A DNA stretch of 64,000 nucleotides. Origin: Candidatus Bealeia paramacronuclearis (GTDB lineage Bacteria; Pseudomonadota; Alphaproteobacteria; UBA9655). The translations under genes were made by a program, and so were the position numbers. The DNA is taken from the NCBI RefSeq assembly GCF_035607555.1, contig NZ_JAVHWZ010000001.1, positions 1-64,000 of the forward strand. The letters are read 5' to 3'. This document shows, in pieces, positions 54,890-62,851 of this stretch (position 1 is the stretch's first letter; every line of letters begins with the position of its first letter). A model generated the notes under the pieces. It was not told the DNA's origin and ran no database searches. It was given only the letters and a program-made list of their open reading frames with translations.

Positions 54890-55851
54890 TTCTGCGCAAT
54901 AACGGTTGGGAAAATACCTTGCGAATCATAGATAATCTCAACAATTTGAAATCCAGCTTCTTCCAATTGGGTGCGGGTTAAACCCTCGGGTCTCATGGCG
55001 CTCCATCGGGCATTCATAATATCCATGAAAACGGCTTTTTGTTTTTGGACATCTGCGGGATTGAAATTCTTCCATGTGGAGTTGGAATCAAGTTGCGGAG
55101 AGGGTGTTAAAAAGCTTGTCACAAGGATTCCGCCCTTACGCAACGCTTTGTAAAATTCTTTGTAGAGTGCCACGACTTTGGCATCATCGGACTCATAAAA
55201 ATTAAGGCCATTACTGGTGATGATATCAAATTCATTTTCGCGTTGAAGATTCCACGCATCCCGCTTTTCAATATGAGAGGACTCGGATTTGCCGTGCGCT
55301 TTGGCGTTGCCTTTGGCCAAGGCAATGGATTCCTCGTCTAAATCAAATCCAAAAAGCTGAACTTCTGGGACGCTGCTATAATCAAGACGCAGTAAATCAT
55401 CCATAAGACCGCAAGGAATGGAGGCCAATTTCATGCCAGGCTTTACGCGGTTTTGGATATGATGCGCAAAAATTTGATAGCGCTCCCGCGAGGCCATAAA
55501 AGCAGGGGCTCGATTAATCAACCAATCCTCAAGGGGATGATCCAAATTTTGCGCAGGCCCATGAATCAACCAATAGGCTGTCCAATAGCCACTAATTCCA
55601 CCGTTTTTGAGCAAGAATCGCCCCAGTTCAAACTCCGTCATCTGATGAAGAATCTTGAGCTCTTCCTCAAGAGGGAGTGTGAGATTAGAAGCGGTTTCAA
55701 GGCGCGCTTCTATGTCCTTAATATCCTCAACGTTCAGCTGCGTCCGCGCCTCATCTTGATGCGTAATCAGATTTTCTGAAATTGCCGAAAGCATTGAGTT
55801 TTGTGTCATGAAAAGGCCTCCTAAAATTGCTATAATGATGAATTTATTCAT
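54886..55851 (-). CDS. SAM-dependent methyltransferase with an apparent signal peptide
   Basis: This 321-residue protein begins with an export-type signal (NKFIIIAILGGLFMTQNSMLSA) followed by a helical region, and then a class I Rossmann methyltransferase. The SAM site reads KLASIPCGLMDDLLRL and the next acidic residue is in LFGFDLDEESIALAKGNA, and NEFDIITSNGLNFYE is the fourth motif region. A cytoplasmic methyltransferase would not need the signal. Either it is exported or the segment anchors it to the membrane. Its ATG overlaps the nudC stop within ATGAATAA, and its stop overlaps fosA by 4 bp. Confidence 0.75.
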   Translation of the reverse strand: MNKFIIIAILGGLFMTQNSMLSAISENLITHQDEARTQLNVEDIKDIEARLETASNLTLPLEEELKILHQMTEFELGRFLLKNGGISGYWTAYWLIHGPAQNLDHPLEDWLINRAPAFMASRERYQIFAHHIQNRVKPGMKLASIPCGLMDDLLRLDYSSVPEVQLFGFDLDEESIALAKGNAKAHGKSESSHIEKRDAWNLQRENEFDIITSNGLNFYESDDAKVVALYKEFYKALRKGGILVTSFLTPSPQLDSNSTWKNFNPADVQKQKAVFMDIMNARWSAMRPEGLTRTQLEEAGFQIVEIIYDSQGIFPTVIAQK

Positions 55852-55861
55852 AATGAGTCCA
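55843..55861. repeat. 19-bp direct repeat at the end of nudC
   Basis: TTTATTCATAATGAGTCCA is identical to 56707-56725 at the end of yoeB. On the minus strand both give the terminal residues WTHYE and stop. Confidence 0.8.
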
Positions 55862-56677
55862 TGTTTTATTTTTTAACAAAACGCTCTCGATTAATTTTCT
55901 GGAAATGCTCGAATGGGAAGGAAGTGCGGGGAGGTTATTTAAATCAAACCATTGAGCATCTTGAATTTCGTTTGCATCAATTTGGATAGCACCTCGTAAA
56001 TATTGGGCCTTAAAAGCAATCATAAAGCTGTCTGGAAAAGGCCAACTTTGGGTCCCAAAATATTCTAATTCTCCAATTTCCACACCCACTTCTTCTTTTA
56101 CTTCTCGATGCGCCGCTTGTTCAGCGGTTTCACCAATATCAATAAAGCCCGCCAAGGCGCTGTAAACGCCAGGTTTGAAGTGTGCCGATCTTCCTAATAA
56201 AACTTCATTTTCTCGTTGGATTAAGACCATAACAGCGGGAGAAAGTTTCGGATAAAAGGAGTGCTTGCAAGAGTCACATTTCTTTTCTGTGGATTCAAAA
56301 ACTTTTTGAATTTTAGTGCCACATTTGCTGCAGTGCTGAAGCTTTGAGTCCCAAGTTAACCAATGAACTGCACGCAAAATGCACTGTTGTATTTTCTCAT
56401 TTTGTAATGAAATTAAAAAAGACTTTGGGCTCTCAATATGAAATCCCTTTTTCATCATTTGATCAGGAGTTAAAAGGCTTTCACATGTGATAATGAAGGG
56501 TCTCTCTCCGTCTTCATACGCCTCATTGATGATGATTCCTAATTCTTTTACTATTTTTCCAAACTGCAGGAGAGGGGAAGATGTGTGAGAATTAACAACG
56601 ATCCCTTCCTCCGTAAAAAATAATGCCGCATGTTTTTCATAATCCTTATTTGAAAAATCTTTTGCTATGGACTTCAT
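55844..56677 (-). CDS. nudC: NADH pyrophosphatase / NAD-cap decapping enzyme NudC
   Basis: This 277-residue Nudix hydrolase has the four-cysteine zinc ribbon (CSKCGTKI and CDSCKHSF), the Nudix box GFIDIGETAEQAAHREVKEEVG and the NudC-specific SWPFPDSFM. It hydrolyses NADH and removes NAD caps from RNA 5' ends. The start is the ATG at 56677, 30 bp after the yoeB stop. Its last five codons coincide with the end of yoeB as part of a 19-bp direct repeat, and its stop is fused to the next start. Confidence 0.93.
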   Translation of the reverse strand: MKSIAKDFSNKDYEKHAALFFTEEGIVVNSHTSSPLLQFGKIVKELGIIINEAYEDGERPFIITCESLLTPDQMMKKGFHIESPKSFLISLQNEKIQQCILRAVHWLTWDSKLQHCSKCGTKIQKVFESTEKKCDSCKHSFYPKLSPAVMVLIQRENEVLLGRSAHFKPGVYSALAGFIDIGETAEQAAHREVKEEVGVEIGELEYFGTQSWPFPDSFMIAFKAQYLRGAIQIDANEIQDAQWFDLNNLPALPSHSSISRKLIESVLLKNKTWTHYE

Positions 56678-56706
56678 TGAAGTATCTCCCTCTTCATTCT
56701 CGGGCG

Positions 56707-56725
56707 TTTATTCATAATGAGTCCA
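56707..56725. repeat. 19-bp direct repeat at the end of yoeB
   Basis: This is identical to 55843-55861. Here the ending MWTHYE is the one expected for the YoeB family, so this copy is probably the older. Confidence 0.8.
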
Positions 56726-56983
56726 CATCCTTAAGACTTTTATGAGTTTGGCATGTTCATCCACTTCGTACACCAATCGATGTTGAATGTTAATCCTTCG
56801 AGAAAAGCATCCCGCCAAATCACCGCAGAGTTTTTCATAAGGCGGTGGATCTTGAAAAGGACTATCTGCAATGGTTTTCAAAAGCGCTTGGCATTTTTCT
56901 TTAAGATAAGAATTTGCGAGCTTTTTGGCGTCCGTATGACATGGCGGTGCATAGAGAATTTTGTACACGTTACTCCCACTCAA
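56708..56983 (-). CDS. yoeB: YoeB/Txe-type mRNA interferase toxin
   Basis: This 91-residue RelE-superfamily toxin ends in the family signature. SPFQDPPPYEKLCGDLAGCFSRRINIQHRLVY-like sequence holds the RNA-binding and catalytic region, with Glu, Arg and His in place, and the protein ends LRMWTHYE, where the C-terminal tyrosine and histidine are catalytic. YoeB cleaves mRNA on the ribosome. The ATG overlaps the antitoxin gene by 14 bp. The toxin appears intact. Confidence 0.92.
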   Translation of the reverse strand: MSGSNVYKILYAPPCHTDAKKLANSYLKEKCQALLKTIADSPFQDPPPYEKLCGDLAGCFSRRINIQHRLVYEVDEHAKLIKVLRMWTHYE

Positions 56984-57215
56984 GTTCTTCTCGATAATGT
57001 TGAAGGGGGGTGTTGCGAGCTTCTAAAATAGAATCCCGGATCCCGGGGACGGACACAATATGGAGGGCTTCAATGAGCGTTCGATAGTCTTCTTCCGCAA
57101 TCATCACAGCTTTGTTGCGTTTGCCTAAAATATAAACGGGCTCATGAGAGGTTGCGACAAAGTCAATCAATTTATAGAGATTTTCTCGCGCTTTGCTCGC
57201 TTGGTAAATTTCCAT
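56970..57215 (-). CDS. yefM: YefM/Phd-type antitoxin
   Basis: This 81-residue protein has the YefM pattern: the N-terminal DNA-binding part EIYQASKARENLYKLIDFV, then EPVYILGKRNKAVMIAEEDYRTLIEALHIV, and an acidic C-terminal tail that neutralises the toxin. GGAGG lies before the ATG. It is upstream of and overlapping yoeB. The promoter region carries two GTAC palindromes suitable for autoregulation. Confidence 0.93.
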   Translation of the reverse strand: MEIYQASKARENLYKLIDFVATSHEPVYILGKRNKAVMIAEEDYRTLIEALHIVSVPGIRDSILEARNTPLQHYREELEWE

Positions 57216-57238
57216 AATACCTCCATTTTATATTTAAC

Positions 57239-57256
57239 GGTACCACATTACGTACG
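57239..57256. promoter_or_regulatory. Paired GTAC-core operators of yefM-yoeB
   Basis: GGTACC (57239-57244) and CGTACG (57251-57256) have centres exactly 12 bp apart. The Escherichia coli yefM-yoeB operators have the same spacing with TGTACA cores. They lie 24-41 bp upstream of the yefM ATG, by a TATAAA-like sequence. Confidence 0.6.
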
Positions 57257-57281
57257 AAATCTCAAGAAAAATAAACCCTTG

Positions 57282-57944
57282 TCACAGAGACGTTTTTAAT
57301 TTTTCTGACACAAAGTCTTGAGCACACAAAAAGACTTCCTCAATATTGAGATGAGAGGTGTCAATTATCAAGGCGTCTTCTGCGGGTTTGAGTTGGGAGA
57401 TTTTCCGGACTTCATCCCGCAAATCTCGCGATTGCATCTCTTCAAATATCGCCTCATAGCGGCTCTCGATGCCGCGTTCGTGCATTTCTTTAAAGCGCCT
57501 TTTGGCACGGATTTCAAGATCGGCAGTCACAAAAATCTTAGCTTGGGCTTCTGGCAAAATTACGGTTCCAATGTCCCGTCCATCCAAAACCGCACCCTTT
57601 TTAAAGAAGGGAGGATGTTGGGCAAAATGCCGTTGAAACTTAAGAAGGGCGGCTCTTACCCCAGGATAAGCTGAAATGAAGGAGGCCGCCCCACCCACAG
57701 CCTCATCCCGCAGCGCACTTTCTTTAAACGTAGCTGGATCCAAAGAACCCGCTATTTTTTCAGCGAGCTGAACGTCGGCCAAATCGTATCCGTTTTGGAG
57801 CATTTCATAGGCAATCGCCCGATACAAAAGCCCCGTATCGAGATAGGCAAAATCGTAGACTTCAGCCAAATGTTTGGCCAAAGTACCTTTGCCCGCCCCT
57901 GCAGGTCCATCGACCGCAATCATAAAGGGAATATGGGGATGCAT
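57282..57944 (-). CDS. cmk: Cytidylate kinase
   Basis: This 220-residue NMP kinase phosphorylates CMP and dCMP. It has the P-loop VDGPAGAGKGTLAKHLA near 12-28, the YLDTGLLYRAIAYEML segment and the CMP-binding VLDGRDIGTVILPEAQAKIFVTA. The lid region has RAKRRFKEM. The usual neighbours aroA and rpsA are absent, replaced by the toxin-antitoxin pair on one side and IS debris on the other. Confidence 0.95.
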   Translation of the reverse strand: MHPHIPFMIAVDGPAGAGKGTLAKHLAEVYDFAYLDTGLLYRAIAYEMLQNGYDLADVQLAEKIAGSLDPATFKESALRDEAVGGAASFISAYPGVRAALLKFQRHFAQHPPFFKKGAVLDGRDIGTVILPEAQAKIFVTADLEIRAKRRFKEMHERGIESRYEAIFEEMQSRDLRDEVRKISQLKPAEDALIIDTSHLNIEEVFLCAQDFVSEKLKTSL

Positions 57945-58371
57945 GAATTATCCTTTCACCCTTGTGATAAATCATAGAGGAATTGAGATCAACCACGAAG
58001 GAGTTTTATGTTTTTCACGGGCACGATTATTGGCAAAGTTGACAACCTCTAAAGAGTAGGTTGATATCAACTACTACCGGCTAAAACCGGTAGTTTGGTA
58101 AACGCTTGCAAAGCAGAACAACGCGTAAACGCTAGAATTCTGAAATTCTAAAGTCATCTTTTTTGTGATGTTCTTCTTGCTACTCTAAATATTTTTGAAC
58201 ATCCTCTGCATTCACATTCCCTACAGTTACAGCAAAATATCCTCTTGCCCACAAATATTGACCCCAGTATCTCTTCCTAAGGTGTTCAAATTCTTGTAGC
58301 CGCTTTCTACTACTTTTTCCCTTAATATATGGGATGATTTTTGAAAGCGACACGCTTGGGGGGGCCGAAAT

Positions 58372-59592
58372 CAGGGCCACCTCATGAAAAAAAAATAGCT
58401 AAGAGATAGAAAAAATGAGAGCCTACCTCAAAAAAACAGGAGGTAGAAATGGGAATAGAAGTTGAAATTAGTTTTTTAGATCATTTTAAAGATATAGAAG
58501 ATCCAAGGTCTGAGCGTAATCGAGACTACACAATGTCAGAAATACGCCTTGTCACTCTGTGCGCTGTAATATCTGGAGCAGAAGGATGGCAGGATGTTGA
58601 AGACTTTGGAAAGGCAAAGATTGACTACCTTCGTCAATTCTTACCTTACAAGAACGGAATTCCCAGCGATGATACCTATCGTCGATTTTTTAGAGCAATA
58701 GATCCCAAGGAATTTCAAGAGCTGTTTCGAAGTTGGGTCGAAAGTCTTAAATCTCAAATGCAAAAGAAAGTTATTGCTATCGATGGAAAATCATCACGGC
58801 ATAGCTTTGATGAGGGAACTGATATGTTACATATGGTTAGCGCTTATGCGTCAGAAGCCAGATTGGTGTTAGCGCAGGAAAAAGTCTCAGAAAAAAGCAA
58901 TGAAATCACAGCGATTCCTAAGCTTTTGGAATGGTTAGACCTGAGAGGAACAACAGTCACCATTGATGCAATGGGATGTCAATATGACATTGCCGATCAA
59001 ATCATTCAGAAAGAGGGAAACTATATTTTTTCTTTAAAAGGAAATCAGGGAACTCTTTGCGAAGATGTAACAACCTGCTTGAGTGATAGCGAATTGAAAA
59101 CAATTAACAATATCAGCTCTTTTAAGGATTACGATAAAGGTCATGGCCGCCTTGAGACAAGGCAATGTTGGGTCACACATGATGTGGCCTGGCTGCGAGA
59201 GCGGCATCCTCATTGGAGCTCAATTCATAGTATCATTCGTATTGATTCTAAACGAGAAACCAAAGATAAAACCACTTACGAAACACGATATTATATCTCT
59301 TCTCTCCAAGAAACTCCTCAGAAGGTCCTGGGGGCTATTCGAAGTCATTGGGAGATAGAAAATAATCTTCATTGGGTTTTAGACATGTCTTTTGGAGAAG
59401 ATCAATCTCGCATCAGGAAAGAAAACGCCCCTCAAGTTATGGCTATTATTCGACATATGGCTTTAAATCTTTTACAGCTTACCAAAGATAAAATGAAGCG
59501 TCAGTCTATTAAAAGGCTTAGAAAAATGGCCGGTTGGGACGACAACATCCTTTCCAATATCCTCACTCAAAAATTTTCATGAGGTGGCCCTG
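58372..59592 (+). mobile_element. Intact ISAs1-family element
   Basis: Terminal inverted repeats CAGGGCCACCTCATGAAAA bound 1221 bp. A perfect 10-bp duplication GGGCCGAAAT lies at 58362-58371 and 59593-59602. The element has one intact gene. It could provide transposase for the MITE-like units at 18402-19702. Confidence 0.93.
58449..59582 (+). CDS. ISAs1-family transposase
   Basis: This 377-residue DDE transposase has an N-terminal DUF4096-like region with DHFKDIEDPRSERNRDY, then catalytic sites in KKVIAIDGKSSRHS and TVTIDAMGCQYDIADQII. The C-terminal HWEIENNLHWVLDMSFGEDQSRI is the hallmark of the family. The frame is intact; AGGAGG lies just before the ATG at 58449. It is probably active. 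Confidence 0.93.
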   Translation: MGIEVEISFLDHFKDIEDPRSERNRDYTMSEIRLVTLCAVISGAEGWQDVEDFGKAKIDYLRQFLPYKNGIPSDDTYRRFFRAIDPKEFQELFRSWVESLKSQMQKKVIAIDGKSSRHSFDEGTDMLHMVSAYASEARLVLAQEKVSEKSNEITAIPKLLEWLDLRGTTVTIDAMGCQYDIADQIIQKEGNYIFSLKGNQGTLCEDVTTCLSDSELKTINNISSFKDYDKGHGRLETRQCWVTHDVAWLRERHPHWSSIHSIIRIDSKRETKDKTTYETRYYISSLQETPQKVLGAIRSHWEIENNLHWVLDMSFGEDQSRIRKENAPQVMAIIRHMALNLLQLTKDKMKRQSIKRLRKMAGWDDNILSNILTQKFS

Positions 59593-59925
59593 GGGCCGAA
59601 ATTAGCAAATGTATGTGATCAGGACTCAAACTTCCGCTAACAATGTCTACGTAATTCGCAGCGCATATCTCTCCTATCAGTTCTCTCGTCCGAGTCGCAC
59701 TGGCCCTGTCAGTATCCTAAACCGGTATTTTGTACAGAACACAACGTGATGCTTTAAATCGTATAGACTATGTGATCCTCTTCGATATTCCATATCTTGA
59801 TTATACTAAAGTCTTCGCCTAAAGGCGAGGGTGTTAACCCTATCCCACCCAACTACATAAACTCCTCAGCCAATCTCTATCAATCTAACGGAGAAGTGCT
59901 ATAGACGAACTTCTAAAAAAAATAC

Positions 59926-59954
59926 TTGACTTATAAAAAAAATAATTATCTATT
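59926..59954 (+). promoter_or_regulatory. Possible promoter of the 59985 gene
   Basis: TTGACT (59926-59931) and TCTATT (59949-59954) are spaced by 17 bp, 31 bp before the ATG at 59985. The -35 box is good, the -10 box poor. The rest of the gap from 59847 shows nothing else that I can recognise. Confidence 0.35.
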
Positions 59955-59984
59955 CTCAAAATGCATTTTATTTGGAGAATTGTA

Positions 59985-61312
59985 ATGTTAAATTTAACTT
60001 CAAGATCAGCACATTTTATTTTTTTCTTTCAATTACTGTCTGCAGCACACTTCTTTTCGCAAATCCCATAAAAGAAGAGGCTTTGGCACGAAAAACAATC
60101 AATCTCGCACGGAAAACGCTTGAAAAAGTAGATCCTCATTCAAATAGAGTAAATGATACATCAGCTGGTACATCCGTTGGTATATCCTATTTAGAATGCA
60201 CAACTTGTACTCCTGATCTGTCAAAAATGACAGAATTAGACTTGACACAGTTAATTGAGAAAAATGCAGATCCTGAGGGAAATCTTGGAATTTTAAGCTG
60301 GAGATTGGAACGACTCCAAGAGGCACCAAAAAATGTTGGAATGACTAATCAGCAGTATGCACTCATTTATGGCCCCCTTCCTAAAATTTCTTTTCTCTCC
60401 TCTCAAATGGCTCGGATGATGAAAGTTGAACAAACTTTCCCAAACATGTTCGCAATTTATTCATCTCACAATTCAGGTAACAGCCTTTTATATTCTATTT
60501 ATGGAGAGATTAAGAACATACTAGGACTTAAAAAAAGTCCTCCAGCATGTTTTCGACTGTATGAAGAATTATCTTGTTTTGGGCCTTCAGATAAATATGA
60601 TTATTTAAAAAATATAAAACGTTTACTTTATTGTTCTCAGGAAAGTATAATGTTCGAGGCCTATACTTGCGGAAGTTTTCACCCTTTTGCTGGGGGACCC
60701 GGTATGGAAGATGCTTATGATTTTTGGGTTAAAAACACAAATATAAGAGGGCTCAATGTATTTACTACGCTCCTTCAAGAACTAGAGCTCAATCATCTGA
60801 GGACAGATCCTATCCTCTTGTTTTATTACAAGGAAGCATTGAAACTTTCAATTTTGAAAGGAGCCCGCATGTTTCAATTTTTAATGAGTCCAGATACAAT
60901 GGACAAATATACTTGGACATCAGCTAGGGGTGTAGAGGAACAGGTTATTGCGGGCATTCGAAATCCAGCCGTGCATCTTAAAAAATTTCAAGAGGATCCA
61001 AACAATTATACGGAGTGCATCTTTGCAAAGAAGAGCATGGCAAAGCTTGATGCTCAAGGACGAATTTATACACACCCCGATTTATTTCGTTTGCCGTCTG
61101 AAAAATTTCAAATTCGTGAATATCAAGCCTGTTCCACCAATGTATATCAAGATGCTGCCTATGAGGCTTTTGTAGAGCTGATTGCTGATCACCTTTTAGT
61201 TAAACATTTAACTTCTAAGGATCCTAAAATTCTCCTGAATAAAAATGGGCGCCAAGGCAAGAAAAAAGATCCTTTAGTCCTACTTCATGAAGAACTTAAG
61301 ACCCAATCATGA
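59985..61312 (+). CDS. Exported protein whose start and body are in different frames (-1 heptamer), unknown function
   Basis: The ATG at 59985 is preceded by TTTGGAG at good spacing, but its frame ends after 28 codons. At 60020-60026 it reads T TTT TTC, a canonical -1 slippery heptamer. A -1 shift there joins the start to the frame that runs to 61312, and it creates a clean signal peptide (FLSITVCSTLLFA). The body is about 430 residues, with a cysteine pair CTTC early and the segment CSQESIMFEAYTCGSFHPFAGGPGMEDAYDFW. A TTG at 59972 opens the main frame without a shift but has no ribosome site. I do not recognise the protein. Confidence 0.6.
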
Positions 61313-61371
61313 TATAGTCCTTCCCCTATAAATAGATAGATTTTTAGGAAAAGTTTAGGTATAAGGAGGGT

Positions 61372-61541
61372 ATGGCAAAAGCATATTCGGAAGACCTGTG
61401 GAAAAAGGTCATCTCCTCCATTACGAGCGGCGACCGTAAGCGAGAGGCTGCAAAGGTTTTTAACGTTGGAGAAACCACGATCTATCGATGGATATGTCTT
61501 CATAAACAAGGGGATATTAAACCGAAAAAACGCACTTCTTA
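61372..61541 (+). pseudogene. N-terminal fragment of an IS630-type transposase
   Basis: The first 56 codons read MAKAYSEDLWKKVISSITSG and KREAAKVFNVGETTIYRWI, a helix-turn-helix typical of IS630-type transposases. AAGGAGGG precedes the ATG. The frame is cut at 61541 by the newer IS630 element. After that element the frame meets a stop at once, so only the DNA-binding head remains. Confidence 0.7.
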
Positions 61542-62660
61542 TTACTCCGGCAATAAAACAGGAGACATGAGGAGATTAATGTGATAAGTAGAAGGTATGA
61601 AATTAGGAGATGCACGAAAGTTAACGCAAGACGCCCAAGAAAGCCTTCGTTTGAGGGGGATTAAGGCAGTTGTTGAAGGCGGGAAGACGCATGCGGAAGT
61701 GGGGCATTTATTGGGAGTAGCGCGAGGCACTGTCAGCCGATGGGTTTCGAGCTATCGAAGAAGGGGCCAGGCGGCGCTATTGAAGAAAAAACGAGGGCGC
61801 CGGGCTGAAGACATGGTGCGCTTGAAGCCCCACCAGTGCGCCAGCCTCGTCAAAATGATCACCGATCGTTGTCCCGACCAGCTAAAACTGCCCTTTATGC
61901 TCTGGACGCGAGAGGCTGTGGGAGAGTTGATCGAACGCACTTTTGGCATCCGACTCTCGATTCGCTCCGTGGGGAACTATCTGAAACGTTGGGGATTTAC
62001 GCCCCAAAAGCCGGTGCGTCGGGCTTATGAACGTCGCGAAAAAGAAGTTCAGGCTTGGCTTAAAGAGGTTTATCCGGCGATTGCCAAGCGGGCGCGCCTT
62101 GAAAATGCCGAGATTCATTGGGGAGATGAGGCGGGCTTTCGTTCCGATCATCAGACGGGCACAACTTATAGCCCCAAGGGTCAGACGCCTGTGATTTCAG
62201 GAACGGGAAAACGATTTCGAATCAATATGATCTCGAGCGTCACGAATCAGGGCACGTTGCGGTTTATGCTTTTTGAGGAGAATTTTACGCGAGAGGTTTT
62301 TCTTAATTTTCTCAAAAGGTTAATCAAGTCTTCCAAGAAAAAAGTGTTTCTCATTGTGGACAATCACAAAGTACACCACGCCAAAGTGGTCGGTGAATTT
62401 TTGAAGGAAAACAAAGAAAAAATTGAGGTATTTTTTCTGCCCGCTTACAGCCCAGATTTGAATCCAGATGAGCTTTTGAATCAAGACGTGAAAAGCAATG
62501 CTGTCGGACGCAAACATGCCAAGTCATTGCAGGAACTCAAAACCAACATCACAAAATATCTTTTTGGCACCCAAAATTGCCCCGAGATCGTTCGCTCCTA
62601 TTTCCTCAAAAAAGAAGTTACCTACGCCTCCTAACGTCATCTGTTTTATTACTGGAGTAA
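61542..62660 (+). mobile_element. IS630-family element
   Basis: It has terminal repeats TTACTCCGGCAATAAAACAG on the left and the similar TTACTCCAGTAATAAAACAG, inverted, on the right. It is flanked by the TA dinucleotide typical of this family (61540-61541 and 62661-62662). Length 1119 bp with one intact gene. It lies within the older transposase fragment. Confidence 0.85.
61597..62634 (+). CDS. IS630-family transposase
   Basis: This 345-residue DDE transposase has two N-terminal helix-turn-helix domains (GVARGTVSRWVSSYRRRG in the first). The catalytic sites are IHWGDEAGF, FLIVDNHKVHH and LPAYSPDLNPDELLNQDVK. Length and motifs are normal for an intact copy. The ATG at 61597 is preceded by AGAAGG. 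Confidence 0.92.
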   Translation: MKLGDARKLTQDAQESLRLRGIKAVVEGGKTHAEVGHLLGVARGTVSRWVSSYRRRGQAALLKKKRGRRAEDMVRLKPHQCASLVKMITDRCPDQLKLPFMLWTREAVGELIERTFGIRLSIRSVGNYLKRWGFTPQKPVRRAYERREKEVQAWLKEVYPAIAKRARLENAEIHWGDEAGFRSDHQTGTTYSPKGQTPVISGTGKRFRINMISSVTNQGTLRFMLFEENFTREVFLNFLKRLIKSSKKKVFLIVDNHKVHHAKVVGEFLKENKEKIEVFFLPAYSPDLNPDELLNQDVKSNAVGRKHAKSLQELKTNITKYLFGTQNCPEIVRSYFLKKEVTYAS

Positions 62661-62851
62661 TAACATCGTTCTTAAATCAATAATTAGCTAACAGTGTCTA
62701 GTCCTTCTGATTATCCCAAAGCTGTGGAACCTAAATGCTGCCAAAACGATTGAAAAAGAATTTAATTTTCTCCTTGCATAATCAACACAAAAACCTATCT
62801 TTTAAATAATAAGAAGTAAACGTTTTTGTATTTGTAAAAAGGAGCGTTATC

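Larger units (their letters stand above)
58180..59793 (-). pseudogene. TnpA of the second IS200 type: frameshift plus insertion
   Basis: The gene begins at an ATG at 59793 (MEYRRGSHSLYDLKHHVVF). After about 28 codons a one-base deletion near 59697 shifts the frame; the copy at 19251-19533 retains the lost base. The frame then carries the HUH motif SPDHIHLLISAPPSV, which is interrupted by ISAs1, and the C-terminal part RRYWGQYLW-type sequence ends at 58180. The catalytic tyrosine near VQKYLE is present. Confidence 0.8.
58062..59846 (-). mobile_element. IS200/IS605-type element (second type), interrupted by ISAs1
   Basis: The hairpin CTACCGGCTAAAACCGGTAG near 58072 and TCGCCTAAAGGCGA near 59814 mark the two ends, shared with the deleted copy at 19251-19533. 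Without the inserted element (58372-59592, plus one 10-bp duplicate) it is about 554 bp, a normal IS200 size. The tnpA gene inside is broken. Confidence 0.8.
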
